From assembly GCF_002764115.1 (NCBI RefSeq), contig NZ_CP017940.1:310001-374000 (forward strand): DNA of 64,000 bases, written 5' to 3'. Source of the DNA: Phyllobacterium zundukense. GTDB taxonomy: Bacteria > Pseudomonadota > Alphaproteobacteria > Rhizobiales > Rhizobiaceae. The translations under genes were made by a program, and so were the position numbers. Every line of letters begins with the position of its first letter. Position 1 is the first letter of the stretch. Of the stretch, positions 29,455 to 39,194 are shown in pieces. The notes beneath the pieces were generated by a model, which did not search any database, was not told the origin of the DNA, and saw nothing but the letters and a program-made list of their open reading frames with translations.

Positions 29455-29506
29455 GGGCCACCTCTCCCCAACGAGAGGCGTGCTATCTGTAAGGATAGGA
29501 GAAAAC
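29455..29506 (+). promoter_or_regulatory. serC leader RNA motif
   Basis: Two tandem hairpins precede serC. Hairpin 1 is CCTCTC/GAGAGG (29461-29466 with 29473-29478) with a six-base loop. Hairpin 2 is CTATC/GATAG (29483-29487 with 29494-29498) with loop TGTAAG, directly before the ribosome site GGAG. A conserved serC leader of alphaproteobacteria is known (serC family in Rfam), upstream of serC in an operon with serA, which matches this location. Hairpin 2 touches the Shine-Dalgarno region and could control translation. No ligand is established. Exact match to the covariance model was not tested. Confidence 0.6.
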
Positions 29507-30682
29507 ATGACGACGCTATCAAAGCCGGCGCAGCGCCCGGCTAACCCCAATTTTTCATCAGGTCCCTGTGCAAAACGTCCCGGATGGTCGCTCAATGCGC
29601 TTTCCGATGCGCCGCTTGGCCGCTCGCATCGTGCCAAAGTAGGCAAGGCGAAGCTCAAACAGGCGATCGATCTTACACGCGAAGTTCTGCAGGTTCCGGC
29701 CGACTACCGTATCGGTATCGTTCCTGCTTCCGATACCGGCGCCGTTGAAATGGCGCTCTGGTCGCTTCTTGGCGAGCGTGGCGTCGATATGGTTGCCTGG
29801 GAGAGCTTTGGCGCCGGCTGGGTGACCGATGTCATCAAGCAACTGAAACTCCCGGATGCCCGCACCATTGAAGCTGGATACGGCGAGTTGCCTGACCTCT
29901 CCAAGGTCGATTTCGACCGAGATGTTGTCTTCACATGGAACGGCACGACCTCGGGCGTACGTGTACCAAATGGTGATTTCATTCCGGCGGATCGCAAGGG
30001 CCTGACCATCTGCGACGCGACCTCCGCGGCCTTTGCCCAGAGGCTGGACTTCGACAAGCTCGATGTCGTGACGTTCTCCTGGCAGAAGGTGCTTGGCGGT
30101 GAGGGTGCCCATGGCATGCTGATCCTCAGCCCGCGCGCGGTTGAGCGGCTGCTGACCTACAAACCTGCTTGGCCCCTTCCGAAGATTTTTCGCCTCACTT
30201 CTGGCGGCAAACTCATCGAGGGTATTTTCTCCGGCGAGACGATCAACACGCCGTCAATGCTCTGTGTCGAGGATTATCTCGATGCCTTGAACTGGGCAAA
30301 GTCGATTGGCGGTCTTGATGGGCTGGTTGGACGCGCAAACAAGAACTTTGCCGTACTCGATGCTTTCGTTGAACGCACGCCATGGCTCGCCAATCTCGCA
30401 ACGGTTCCAGCAACACGATCCAACACGTCGGTGTGCCTCACCATTGTCGATCCTGAGATCACGGCGCTCGATACAGATGCACAGGCGAATTTCGCGAAGA
30501 ATCTTGTGGCTTTGCTGGAAAAGGAAGGCGTCGCTTATGACATCGGCGCTTACCGCGACGCACCTTCGGGCCTTCGCATCTGGGCGGGTGCTACAGTGGA
30601 GTCGGCTGATCTTGAAGCGTTGACGCTCTGGCTCGATTGGGCCTTCCAGTCGCAGAAGGCCGCCCTGAAACAGGCAGCCTGA
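29507..30682 (+). CDS. serC: Phosphoserine aminotransferase SerC
   Basis: A PLP enzyme of 391 residues that makes phosphoserine from 3-phosphohydroxypyruvate and glutamate; it also serves pyridoxal synthesis. It is of the longer alphaproteobacterial/archaeal type: [15 protein letters not shown] near the N-terminus and the PLP lysine in [19 protein letters not shown] 29507 follows AGGATAGGAGAAAAC. serA follows 76 bases later on the same strand, giving a serine operon controlled by the leader RNA. Confidence 0.95.
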   Translation: MTTLSKPAQRPANPNFSSGPCAKRPGWSLNALSDAPLGRSHRAKVGKAKLKQAIDLTREVLQVPADYRIGIVPASDTGAVEMALWSLLGERGVDMVAWESFGAGWVTDVIKQLKLPDARTIEAGYGELPDLSKVDFDRDVVFTWNGTTSGVRVPNGDFIPADRKGLTICDATSAAFAQRLDFDKLDVVTFSWQKVLGGEGAHGMLILSPRAVERLLTYKPAWPLPKIFRLTSGGKLIEGIFSGETINTPSMLCVEDYLDALNWAKSIGGLDGLVGRANKNFAVLDAFVERTPWLANLATVPATRSNTSVCLTIVDPEITALDTDAQANFAKNLVALLEKEGVAYDIGAYRDAPSGLRIWAGATVESADLEALTLWLDWAFQSQKAALKQAA

Positions 30683-30758
30683 TTTTCTGGACAGAACGTG
30701 GCCGCGGCATTGCGGCCACTCTCATCACATTCATTTCGATTCAACGATGGAGGCCATG

Positions 30759-32354
30759 ATGGCACCGCGCGTACTCGTATCCGATAAACTTTCCCCGATG
30801 GCCGTACAAATCTTCAAGGATCGCGGCGTGGAAGTCGACTATTTGCCTGATCTGGGCAAAGACAAGGACAAGCTTCTTGAAGTGATCGACCAGTATGATG
30901 GTCTCGCCATTCGCTCGGCCACCAAGGTCACCGAGAAACTGATCAGTGCCGCCACGAACCTGAAGGTCATTGGACGCGCCGGTATCGGCGTTGACAATGT
31001 CGATATTCCAGCTGCGTCCCGCCGCGGTATCATCGTGATGAACACCCCCTTCGGCAACTCGATTACCACCGCCGAACATGCCGTTGCCCTGATGTTCGCC
31101 GTTGCCCGCGAACTGCCGGAGGCGGATGCCTCCACCCGTGCAGGCAAGTGGGAGAAGAACCGCTTCATGGGTGTTGAAATCACCGGCAAGACCCTCGGCG
31201 TCATCGGTTGCGGTAATATCGGTTCGATCGTTGCCACGCGTGGTGTTGGGCTGAAAATGCATGTGATTGCCTTCGACCCATTCCTTTCGGAAGGCCGGGC
31301 GGAAGAACTGGGCGTCGAGAAGGTCGAGCTTGACGAGCTTCTGACGCGGGCGGATTTTATCAGCCTGCATACGCCTATGACTGACAAGACGCGCGGCATT
31401 ATCAACGCCGAAGCCATTGCCAAGATGAAGGACGGTGTGCGGATTATCAACTGCGCGCGTGGCGGCTTGATCGTTGAGAAGGATCTGGTCGCGGCGCTCA
31501 AGTCGGGCAAGGTCGCTGGCGCCGGTATCGACGTGTTCGAGGTCGAGCCTGCCACAGAGAATGAACTGTTTCAGCTGGCGAATGTTGTCTGCACGCCGCA
31601 TCTTGGCGCGTCCACCAGTGAAGCGCAGGAAAATGTCGCTTTGCAGGTGGCCGAACAAATGTCGGATTACCTGATCAAAGGCGCGGTTTCGAACGCGATC
31701 AACATGCCGTCTATCACGGCAGAGGAGGCGCCGCGCCTGAAGCCCTTCGTCAAGCTTGCTGAAGTTCTGGGTGCCTTTGTCGGTCAGGTTACCGAAGAAC
31801 CGATCCAGGAAGTAGAGATCCTGTTCGATGGATCTACGGCAGCAATGAACACGAAGGCGCTGGTCAGCGCTACCCTTGCGGGTCTGATCCGTCCTCAGGT
31901 TGCGGATGTGAACATGGTTTCAGCGCCGATCATGGTAAAGGAACGGGGTATTATTCTCTCCGAAGTCAGGCGTGACAAGTCCGGTGTGTTCGACGGCTAC
32001 ATCAAGCTCACAGTGAAGACGGATTCATTGACGCGTTCGATTGCGGGCACCTGCTTCTCCGACGGCAAGCCGCGCTTTATCCAGATCAAGGGCATTAATC
32101 TCGACGCCGAGGTCGGTCAGCATATGTTGTACACGACCAACAATGACACGCCGGGCATGATTGGTCTGCTTGGAACCATTTGCGGTACGAACAATGTCAA
32201 TATCGCAAATTTTGCTCTTGGCCGTGACGCTCCAGGCGGCAATGCCATTGCCATGCTCTATCTTGACGAGCGCATTCCTGAGCGTGTTCTGGAAGAATTG
32301 CGGGTTAACAAGGCGATTGTTTCAGCCAAGCCGCTGGAATTTGACATTGCTTGA
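30759..32354 (+). CDS. serA: D-3-phosphoglycerate dehydrogenase SerA
   Basis: The first enzyme of serine synthesis oxidises 3-phosphoglycerate with NAD+. It has 531 residues with the catalytic and NAD domains (GRAGIGVDNVDIPAAS, GVIGCGNIGS, NCARGGLIVEK and the catalytic His in TPHLGAST). The intervening allosteric-substrate-binding domain and a C-terminal ACT domain (TPGMIGLLGTICGTNNVNIANF, in part) follow, where serine feedback acts. The GGAGG at 30749-30753 favours ATG 30759, with ATG 30756 also possible. Same transcript as serC. Confidence 0.96.
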   Translation: MAPRVLVSDKLSPMAVQIFKDRGVEVDYLPDLGKDKDKLLEVIDQYDGLAIRSATKVTEKLISAATNLKVIGRAGIGVDNVDIPAASRRGIIVMNTPFGNSITTAEHAVALMFAVARELPEADASTRAGKWEKNRFMGVEITGKTLGVIGCGNIGSIVATRGVGLKMHVIAFDPFLSEGRAEELGVEKVELDELLTRADFISLHTPMTDKTRGIINAEAIAKMKDGVRIINCARGGLIVEKDLVAALKSGKVAGAGIDVFEVEPATENELFQLANVVCTPHLGASTSEAQENVALQVAEQMSDYLIKGAVSNAINMPSITAEEAPRLKPFVKLAEVLGAFVGQVTEEPIQEVEILFDGSTAAMNTKALVSATLAGLIRPQVADVNMVSAPIMVKERGIILSEVRRDKSGVFDGYIKLTVKTDSLTRSIAGTCFSDGKPRFIQIKGINLDAEVGQHMLYTTNNDTPGMIGLLGTICGTNNVNIANFALGRDAPGGNAIAMLYLDERIPERVLEELRVNKAIVSAKPLEFDIA

Positions 32355-32385
32355 TCTCAAGAGTGTCTGATTGTACGGATGCCGC

Positions 32386-32904
32386 ATGATGGCATCCGTA
32401 CAAAACACAATGAACTGGCGTCTGATGGAAGCGGCCGACCTCGCTTCCGTCATCGACATGGCGGCAGTCATTCATACTGATTTTCATGAAGATGACATCG
32501 TCTATCATGAACGCCTCAGCCTTTACGGAAAAGGCTGTCTTGTTCTCGAAGGGGCAGGGAACGGACTGTTCGGTTACGCGATTACTCATCCGTGGCGTTT
32601 GTACACGATGCCCGCCCTTAACAGCGAGCTCGGTCAACTACCTGAAGAGCCAACGACCTATTATCTGCACGACATTGCCCTCCTGCCTCAGTCGCGGGGT
32701 ACCGGTGCTGCGGGCAGGATTGTTTCGATTTTGGCTGGCCATGCAGCCGAATCGGGTTTTGAAACCATGTCACTTGTTGCAGTGAACGGCTCATCCGGTT
32801 TCTGGCAGAAGCAGGGATTTACGATCGTCGACCGACCAGACCTCGAAGCCAAACTGCGTACATATTCAGACGATGCTCGCTTCATGCTGCGCCAGCTTCG
32901 CTAG
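32386..32904 (+). CDS. GNAT family N-acetyltransferase
   Basis: About 172 residues with the GNAT acetyl-CoA fold: the beta-strand YYLHDIALLPQSRGTGAAGRIV contains the R/Q-x-x-G-x-G/A pyrophosphate-binding loop, followed by SLVAVNGSSGFWQKQGF. The acceptor is unknown. The 3' end overlaps the convergent EamA transporter gene by 23 bases. ATG 32386 is the likely start, although 32410 (MNWRLMEAADL) fits the family equally well. Confidence 0.8.
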   Translation: MMASVQNTMNWRLMEAADLASVIDMAAVIHTDFHEDDIVYHERLSLYGKGCLVLEGAGNGLFGYAITHPWRLYTMPALNSELGQLPEEPTTYYLHDIALLPQSRGTGAAGRIVSILAGHAAESGFETMSLVAVNGSSGFWQKQGFTIVDRPDLEAKLRTYSDDARFMLRQLR

Positions 32905-33793
32905 CGGCGGCGTGCTTGCGTCCGCTGAGTTCGGCAATCCAGATTCCGCCAAGGACGAGGATCAGGGCCATTGCGTGATAGGGACGGAAATCCTCGCCAA
33001 GGAGTGCAACCGCAAGCAACGTGCCGAAGATTGGAACTGCGTTGATAAACAGGCCAGCTCTGTTCGCGCCGATGTATTCAACACCCTTGATGAAGAGCAC
33101 TTGTGCTGCAAGTGATGGCAGGATGGCAGTGTACAGCACGACCAATGTTCCAGTCGCATCCGGCGGGTTCAGTGCACCACTGCGCCACTCCCAGATCGTA
33201 AAGGGTATGGCCGTCAGAAACGCGAAGAATGTCATGACCGTCATCAGACTTTGCCAGTTGATCGCGGGCCGAAAACGCAGCGCAACCGTATATCCGCTGT
33301 AGAGAAGCACGGCGAGAAGCATCAATGCATCGCCAAAATTCACTTCCAAATTGACAAGCTGCGCAAAACTTCCATGCCCTGCAGTCAGCGCCACGCCAAC
33401 GAGTGAAAGACTGAAGCCGAAAATCTGACCGGCCCGAACGGGCATGCCAAAGAGCAGCAGGTTGGCGACGAAAATGACCATAGGCATCGCTGCCTGCTCG
33501 ATCGTAACATTGATCGCAGATGTGTAGTTGAGAGCGCTGTACAGTGCCATATTGAAGAACGTAAAACCGAAAGCGCCCAATGCAGCCAGCAGCCATAGAT
33601 GTTTGCGCAGCACTTTCCAGTCGCGCCGAACTTGCTTCGTGCTGATCGCAGCAACGAGCAGAAAAGCCAGAAGCCAGCGCAACAAAGTCAGGAGCATGGG
33701 AGAGATGTGTCCGACTGCAAATTTGCCCGCGACCGCGTTGCCACCCCATAAAAGAGCCGTTGTCAGGAGAAAGAAATAGGCGGTGCGGTTCAT
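32882..33793 (-). CDS. EamA/DMT-superfamily transporter
   Basis: A ten-helix membrane transporter of about 303 residues in two EamA repeats: TTALLWGGNAVAGKFAVGHI in the first half and AVLLYSGYTVALRF in the second. It ends with ILVLGGIWIAELSGRKH. ATG 33793 (MNRTAYFFLL) gives the family's usual start; the long N-terminal ORF to 34075 overlaps the purA gene on the other strand and is not real. Substrate (amino acid, nucleoside or other metabolite) is unknown. It is divergent from purA across 193 bases. Confidence 0.88.
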   Translation of the reverse strand: MNRTAYFFLLTTALLWGGNAVAGKFAVGHISPMLLTLLRWLLAFLLVAAISTKQVRRDWKVLRKHLWLLAALGAFGFTFFNMALYSALNYTSAINVTIEQAAMPMVIFVANLLLFGMPVRAGQIFGFSLSLVGVALTAGHGSFAQLVNLEVNFGDALMLLAVLLYSGYTVALRFRPAINWQSLMTVMTFFAFLTAIPFTIWEWRSGALNPPDATGTLVVLYTAILPSLAAQVLFIKGVEYIGANRAGLFINAVPIFGTLLAVALLGEDFRPYHAMALILVLGGIWIAELSGRKHAAASEAGAA

Positions 33794-33986
33794 GATCAGC
33801 AGTCTTTTCCAGCTGGCAAGCAAATGACCTTTGCGAATGTGGCGGACAATAGGTTTATTCAGCAAATAAAGGCAAATTGGTTCTCGAATAATCGAAAGAA
33901 TGGTCGCGCTTTTCTGAACCAGCCTGTATAGAAGCACCGCATTTATGGAAAAATGCGCGACGAGGGTATGACTCGAGGAGTTTTGA

Positions 33987-35279
33987 ATGGCAAATGTTGT
34001 TGTGATCGGTTCCCAATGGGGTGATGAGGGCAAGGGAAAGATTGTCGATTGGCTTTCCGAACGGGCCGATGTCATCGTCCGCTTTCAGGGCGGTCACAAT
34101 GCGGGTCATACGCTGGTTGTCGATGGTGTAACCTATAAATTGTCGCTCCTGCCGTCGGGCGTGGTGCGACAGGGCAAGCTTTCCATTATCGGAAATGGTG
34201 TCGTGTTCGATCCGCATGCTTTCATAGCCGAAAAGAAGAAGCTTGAGGCGCAGGGTGTTGTTATTACCCCTGAAACGCTGAAAATTGCCGAAAACACGAC
34301 GCTGATTCTATCCATTCATGGCGAGCTTGATCGGCGTCGCGAGGCATCCAATTCAGGCACCAAGATTGGAACGACCGGTCGCGGTATCGGCCCGGCCTAT
34401 GAAGACAAGGTCGGCCGCCGGGCTATCCACGTACTTGACCTCGCCGATCCTGAGACGCTCCCGGCCAAAATCGAGCGCCTGCTCGCGCACCATAATCCGC
34501 TGCGCCGTGGTCTTGGCATCGAGGAGGTGGATGGCGCGAAGCTCCTTGCAGAGCTTAACGAAGCAGCACCACACATCCTCCCCTTCATGGACCGTGTCTG
34601 GTACGTGCTTGATCAGAAGAAACGTGCCGGCGAACGCATTCTTTTCGAAGGTGCGCAAGGCACGCTGCTCGATATCGATCACGGCACCTACCCGTTCGTG
34701 ACATCGTCAAATACCGTCGCTGGACAGGCTTCAGCAGGCTCGGGCGTTGGCCCTGGCTCCCTCCACTATGTTCTTGGCATCACAAAAGCTTATACGACGC
34801 GCGTCGGCGAAGGTCCGTTCCCGACCGAACAGCAGAATGAAGTCGGACAGTTTCTCGGCGAGCGCGGCCACGAATTCGGAACAGTAACTGGACGCAAGCG
34901 TCGTTGCGGCTGGTTTGACGCGGTTCTCGTGCGCCAGGCTGTCGCCAACAACGGCATCAGCGGTATCGCACTGACCAAGCTTGACGTGTTGGACGGGCTG
35001 GATGAGATCAAGGTCTGTACAGGTTACGAGTTGGACGGGGAAGTGATCGATTACCTTCCCGCGGGGCAGGGGCAGCAGGCTCGTGTCAAACCCGTCTATG
35101 AAACTTTGGAAGGTTGGAAAGGTACGACAGCCGGCGCCCGCAGCTGGAGTGAACTTCCGGCGCAGGCGGTCAAATATGTGCGCTATGTGGAAGAATTGAT
35201 CGGTGCCCCGATTGCGCTTTTGTCCACCAGCCCGGAACGCGATGATACGATACTTGTTACCGACCCGTTTCATGATTAG
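33987..35279 (+). CDS. purA: Adenylosuccinate synthetase PurA
   Basis: PurA couples GTP hydrolysis to the joining of IMP and aspartate, the first committed step to AMP. The 430-residue protein starts [20 protein letters not shown], carrying the P-loop and catalytic aspartate, then [43 protein letters not shown] and [16 protein letters not shown] lies 8 bases before the ATG. The proline-rich membrane protein gene follows 54 bases later, a linkage seen across Hyphomicrobiales. Confidence 0.97.
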   Translation: MANVVVIGSQWGDEGKGKIVDWLSERADVIVRFQGGHNAGHTLVVDGVTYKLSLLPSGVVRQGKLSIIGNGVVFDPHAFIAEKKKLEAQGVVITPETLKIAENTTLILSIHGELDRRREASNSGTKIGTTGRGIGPAYEDKVGRRAIHVLDLADPETLPAKIERLLAHHNPLRRGLGIEEVDGAKLLAELNEAAPHILPFMDRVWYVLDQKKRAGERILFEGAQGTLLDIDHGTYPFVTSSNTVAGQASAGSGVGPGSLHYVLGITKAYTTRVGEGPFPTEQQNEVGQFLGERGHEFGTVTGRKRRCGWFDAVLVRQAVANNGISGIALTKLDVLDGLDEIKVCTGYELDGEVIDYLPAGQGQQARVKPVYETLEGWKGTTAGARSWSELPAQAVKYVRYVEELIGAPIALLSTSPERDDTILVTDPFHD

Positions 35280-35333
35280 AGTCGCGAACACGTCTCGAGG
35301 TTAATCTCACAACAAAACCATAGGTTTGGGTGA

Positions 35334-36929
35334 ATGGCAGATTTCGTTGCAGTATTGAGGAAGACAATTGACGGGCTTGCGGACCCGACGCCTGAGCTTC
35401 GTCAACGTGTATATGCAAAGGCTCGCGCAACGATTGAGCAGAAGCTTGCTGCGCTGAACGCGACTGAAGCGGTGGCAAAGCGTCAGGTAAAGACGCTTGA
35501 GGATGCGATCGCCGAAGTCGAGTCCGATTTCGCACCTGCTATCGAAGATATCATACCCGTGCCTGCACCAATTCCAGTGGCCGCACCCGTTCCCGTAGCG
35601 TCGCCGCCACCTGTGCCGGAACCGGTCGCTATTCCTGCAGCGCCGCCGGCGCCAGCGACCTCGACGCCATCGATGGCGCCGTCAAACCAGGCCCCATCCT
35701 TCACCAAAGTAGGTTCGCAGCCCGATGCGCTTGAGGATTTTCTAGTCAGCCACACGCCAAGCGAAGCGCAGGCCGAATTCAAAGGCGAAAACCTTCGCCA
35801 GGATGAAACAGGTAACCGTCATCGAGAAGAGAATGGTGATGATGATGCCGACATCACCAACGATGATCGCCCCTCTAGCGACTACGGCGTCTATACGCGG
35901 CGTGGGTCGCTGAAGCAGCCGGAGCAAAAGCGCTCTTTGGTGCCTTTGCTCAGCATTCTTGCCCTGCTCCTGGTCATTGCAGGAGCCGGCTATGCGGGGT
36001 GGACCTATCGCGACAAGCTTGCCGAAGAGGCAAGCGCGATGAAAAACTACCTGGCTGGCCTCTCGGGCAAGAATTCTCCGGAGCAGACAAAACAGGCTGA
36101 AACAGCAGCTAACAAACCGGCTGAACCCGTGCAGCCGGCTCAGCCCACGCCTGCCCCCTCAGCAAGTGAAACGGCAGAGCCGAAGCCGGAACCAAAACTG
36201 ACGCAAAGACTTTTGCCTGACGGGCAGGAGATCAATCCCGGTCCGGCCAACGATACGCCATCGCTCGGGGAGGGCACGTCTGTCGCGTCTTCGACACCTG
36301 ATCAGGCAGCAAAGCCGCCAGTCGCACAGGGCCAGCAGCAGGCTGCCGGGCAAACCCAACCACCTGCAGCACTGCCGATTGGCCAAAAAGCTTTCTTCTA
36401 CGAGGAGCGCTCGGGACAGGACGCCGGTACGGCGGATGCAGGCGGCGTTGTCTGGTCAGTCGTGCAAGAGTCGCCTGGCAATGATCTCCCCCCCGAACCT
36501 GCCATTCGGGCTGAGGTCACGGTCCCCGACCGCGGTATCAATCTACGGATGATTATTCGCCGCAATGGCGATAAATCCCTTCCTGCAAGTCACCTGGTCG
36601 AGATGATTTTCACCGTTCCCGATGGATTTGCCGGGGGTTCGATTGATAACGTGTCACGCATGACGTTCAAGGATACGGAACAATCGCCCGGCAGCCCGCT
36701 CGTCGGCATTCCTGCCAAGATCGCTGACAACTTCTTCATCATCGCGATGAATGATGCGAAGACGGCAATTGATACAAACATGTCGCTGATGCGTCGTCAG
36801 TCATGGATAGACATTCCGATTGCCTATAAGACCGGTCGCCGAGCTTTGATCACGCTTGAAAAAGGGCTGCCCGGCGAGAAGGCCTTTGATGACGTGCTTA
36901 AGGCCTGGGCTGCCAAGGCCGGCGGCTAG
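35334..36929 (+). CDS. Uncharacterised proline-rich membrane protein downstream of purA
   Basis: The family is not recognised by name. The 531 residues have a short helical N-terminus (1-60) rich in charged heptads. A proline/alanine-rich low-complexity region follows (about 62-125, PVPAPIPVAAPVPVAS). A single predicted membrane helix SLVPLLSILALLLVIAGAG lies near 200-220, then another Pro/Gln-rich linker to about 345. The C-terminal compact domain (about 345-531; FYEERSGQDAGTADAGGVVW, ISRRNGD-like strands, GRRALITLEKG) is likely periplasmic. It ends before a bidirectional terminator shared with rpoH. Co-occurrence with purA may be genomic order only. No catalytic motif was identified. Confidence 0.7.
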   Translation: MADFVAVLRKTIDGLADPTPELRQRVYAKARATIEQKLAALNATEAVAKRQVKTLEDAIAEVESDFAPAIEDIIPVPAPIPVAAPVPVASPPPVPEPVAIPAAPPAPATSTPSMAPSNQAPSFTKVGSQPDALEDFLVSHTPSEAQAEFKGENLRQDETGNRHREENGDDDADITNDDRPSSDYGVYTRRGSLKQPEQKRSLVPLLSILALLLVIAGAGYAGWTYRDKLAEEASAMKNYLAGLSGKNSPEQTKQAETAANKPAEPVQPAQPTPAPSASETAEPKPEPKLTQRLLPDGQEINPGPANDTPSLGEGTSVASSTPDQAAKPPVAQGQQQAAGQTQPPAALPIGQKAFFYEERSGQDAGTADAGGVVWSVVQESPGNDLPPEPAIRAEVTVPDRGINLRMIIRRNGDKSLPASHLVEMIFTVPDGFAGGSIDNVSRMTFKDTEQSPGSPLVGIPAKIADNFFIIAMNDAKTAIDTNMSLMRRQSWIDIPIAYKTGRRALITLEKGLPGEKAFDDVLKAWAAKAGG

Positions 36930-36936
36930 AAAGTCA

Positions 36937-36961
36937 AAAAAGGCCGCATCAGCGGCCTTTT
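36937..36961. terminator. Bidirectional terminator between the purA-linked gene and rpoH
   Basis: AGGCCGC (36941-36947) pairs with GCGGCCT (36952-36958) across ATCA, with A-run on the left and T-run on the right. It serves both convergent transcripts. Confidence 0.85.
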
Positions 36962-36976
36962 CTCTGTCATCACCAA

Positions 36977-37888
36977 TTAGCGAGCATCAGAGCCAGTCGA
37001 AATCAGAGCTTTCTGCTGCTTTGCAGCTGCTGCTTTCACAGCGTCCTGTACCTTCTCGAAAGCCCGCACCTCGATCTGGCGAACACGCTCACGGCTGATG
37101 CCGAACTCGGTCGAAAGATCTTCAAGTGTGATCGGGTCGTCAGCCAGGCGTCGTGCCTGGAAAATACGGCGTTCGCGTTCGTTCAGAGACGACATTGCGC
37201 CGGAGAGCATTTCGCGGCGGTTTTCCAGTTCGTCCTGTTCGATCAGCATTTCTTCGGCGCTGTCATGGTCGTCGACGAGCCAATCCTGCCAGTCTCCGCC
37301 CGCTTCGCCATCGGAAGAGCGAATCGGTGCGTTTAGCGATGCATCGCCTGAAAGGCGGCGGTTCATCGAAATCACTTCGTCTTCAGAAACACTGAGACGC
37401 GTTGCTATTTCCTTGACCTGTTCAGGATTGAGGTCGCCATCATCCAGCGCCTGAATCTTGCTCTTTACCTTGCGCAGGTTGAAGAACAGGCGTTTCTGAT
37501 TGGCGGTCGTACCCATCTTGACCAGGCTCCAGGAGCGCAGGACATATTCCTGGATCGATGCCTTGATCCACCACATTGCATAAGTAGCAAGGCGGAAGCC
37601 ACGTTCAGGCTCAAAACGTTTGACAGCTTGCATGAGGCCGACATTGCCTTCGGAAATGACTTCGCCAATAGGCAGGCCATAGCCACGGTAACCCATCGCA
37701 ATCTTGGCGACGAGCCGCAGGTGGCTTGTTACAAGTTTATGAGCCGCTTTTGGATCCGCGTGCTCAAGATACCGCTTGGCGAGCATATACTCCTCCTGCG
37801 GTTCGAGCATGGGAAAGCGTCGGATTTCTTCGAGATAGCGGGTCAGTCCACCGTCACCGCCTAGAATACTTGGAAGATTTTGGGCCAC
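36977..37888 (-). CDS. rpoH: RNA polymerase heat-shock sigma factor RpoH
   Basis: A sigma-32 of 303 residues. Region 2 is SEGNVGLMQAVKRFEPERGF plus YAMWWIKASIQEY. The RpoH box Q-K-R-L-F-F-N-L-R is visible in full and separates it from RpoD-type sigmas. Region 4 HTH is TLEDLSTEFGISRERVRQIE. GTG 37888 (VAQNLPSILGG) is chosen since GAGGGG lies about 7 bases upstream and the longer ORF has a non-conserved N-terminus. Its heat-shock regulon includes chaperones and proteases. FtsH (24802) is a known degrader of RpoH. rluD lies upstream on the same strand. Confidence 0.96.
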   Translation of the reverse strand: MAQNLPSILGGDGGLTRYLEEIRRFPMLEPQEEYMLAKRYLEHADPKAAHKLVTSHLRLVAKIAMGYRGYGLPIGEVISEGNVGLMQAVKRFEPERGFRLATYAMWWIKASIQEYVLRSWSLVKMGTTANQKRLFFNLRKVKSKIQALDDGDLNPEQVKEIATRLSVSEDEVISMNRRLSGDASLNAPIRSSDGEAGGDWQDWLVDDHDSAEEMLIEQDELENRREMLSGAMSSLNERERRIFQARRLADDPITLEDLSTEFGISRERVRQIEVRAFEKVQDAVKAAAAKQQKALISTGSDAR

Positions 37889-37980
37889 AGAGCACCCCTC
37901 CTCATTTTGGAATGGACCCCCATTATCGGCAGGCCGGCAACAATTGCCCGCCCAAGAACTTGGCGCGAACAGATTGGTGC

Positions 37981-38008
37981 TATCAATATATAGGTAGCAT
38001 TTTGTCAA
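37981..38008 (-). promoter_or_regulatory. Candidate rpoH promoter
   Basis: On the minus strand TTGACA (38008-38003), 16 bases, then TTGATA (37986-37981). The -35 box is perfect, the -10 box is weak. About 93 bases before the GTG start. Confidence 0.35.
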
Positions 38009-38134
38009 AAACACGGTGCATTAAGCGACGAAACATTGTGTCACATAAACGTGAACAATCGAGTCATGATTTAGGCATGCGTTCTTAAAATGACTCAAAG
38101 TGGATTTAGTTCCACACCTCAAGCACTTATTTCG

Positions 38135-39139
38135 CTAGAAGCTGCTGCTACGGAACGCCGCAAGCAATTCCGCCATGTCTTCGGGCACCGGTACTTCGAA
38201 ATGCAGCACTTCGCCGGAGGATGGGTGCTCAAAGGCAAGAAGCTTGGCATGGAGGGCCTGCCGGTTGAATCCCTTGACAATGCTCTGCAGTGGCTCATCG
38301 AGCTTGTTCGCCTTGGTCTTATAGGCACTGCCATATTCCACATCGCCTACAAGCGGATGGCCGATATGAGCCAAGTGAACACGAATCTGATGCGTTCTGC
38401 CTGTTTCCAGTTGGCATTCGACCAGGGAAGCGAGTGCCGTCGCGTCTTCCTTCGCTCCGAACCGTTCCTGGACTTCGAAATGGGTAACGGCGTGGCGGGC
38501 ATCGTCACGTTCTTCGTGCACGACGGCCTGCTTGGTACGATCGCGATGCGACCGGCCCAGGGGCGCATCGATCGTTCCGGTTTTGCGATCGGGCGTTCCC
38601 CAGACGATCGCGAGGTAGGCTCGCTCCAGATCACCGGTGCGCCCGTGATCGGCAAACTGGGCGCTGAGGTGGCGATGGGCAAGATCGTTCTTGGCCACGA
38701 CCATAACGCCGCTCGTCTCCTTGTCTAGGCGATGCACGATGCCGGGTCGTTTGACCCCGCCGATACCTGACAGGGTGTCACCGCAATGATGGATCAATGC
38801 ATTGACGAGCGTGCCAGTCCAGTTTCCGTTGCCCGGATGCACGACAAGGCCGGCAGGCTTGTTGATAACGATAAGATCGGCGTCCTCGAAGAGAATGTCG
38901 AGAGCAATTTCCTCGCCCTTGGGTGTGGCATCTTCCGGCTCCGGGATAGCGATGGTGATGCTGATGCCCTCGCGCAACTTGTGCTTGGTCTCGCGGACGG
39001 TCTTGCCGTCAACGCTGACCTGACCTTCGCTAATAAGCGACTGAATGCGGTTCCGCGACAGATCTGGCGCCAGCTGAGCAGAAAGCCAGGCATCCAGTCT
39101 TTTGCCAGAAGCTTCGTTATTGGTAATTAGCTCTTTCAA
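38135..39139 (-). CDS. rluD: Ribosomal large-subunit pseudouridine synthase, RluA/RluD family
   Basis: A family enzyme of about 334 residues that isomerises uridines of 23S rRNA (in RluD at 1911/1915/1917). An N-terminal S4 domain (GKRLDAWLSAQLAPDLSRNR) is followed by the catalytic domain with the aspartate in HRLDKETSG and the C-terminal GRTHQIRVHLAHIGHPLVGD. The start is probably TTG 39139 (residue L of LKELITNNEA), preceded by AGGGACGAGG. Longer readings cross the divergent membrane protein gene. RluC specificity cannot be excluded. Confidence 0.88.
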   Translation of the reverse strand: MKELITNNEASGKRLDAWLSAQLAPDLSRNRIQSLISEGQVSVDGKTVRETKHKLREGISITIAIPEPEDATPKGEEIALDILFEDADLIVINKPAGLVVHPGNGNWTGTLVNALIHHCGDTLSGIGGVKRPGIVHRLDKETSGVMVVAKNDLAHRHLSAQFADHGRTGDLERAYLAIVWGTPDRKTGTIDAPLGRSHRDRTKQAVVHEERDDARHAVTHFEVQERFGAKEDATALASLVECQLETGRTHQIRVHLAHIGHPLVGDVEYGSAYKTKANKLDEPLQSIVKGFNRQALHAKLLAFEHPSSGEVLHFEVPVPEDMAELLAAFRSSSF

Positions 39140-39194
39140 AGACCTCGTCCCTTCGTTACAGAGGCTTGGTTTCGAAACCTCGGAGATGCCATAT

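Noticed and set aside
33794..34075. N-terminal extension of the EamA transporter
   Set aside because: The extra 94 codons overlap the purA start on the other strand, lack membrane character and precede a normal family start at 33793.
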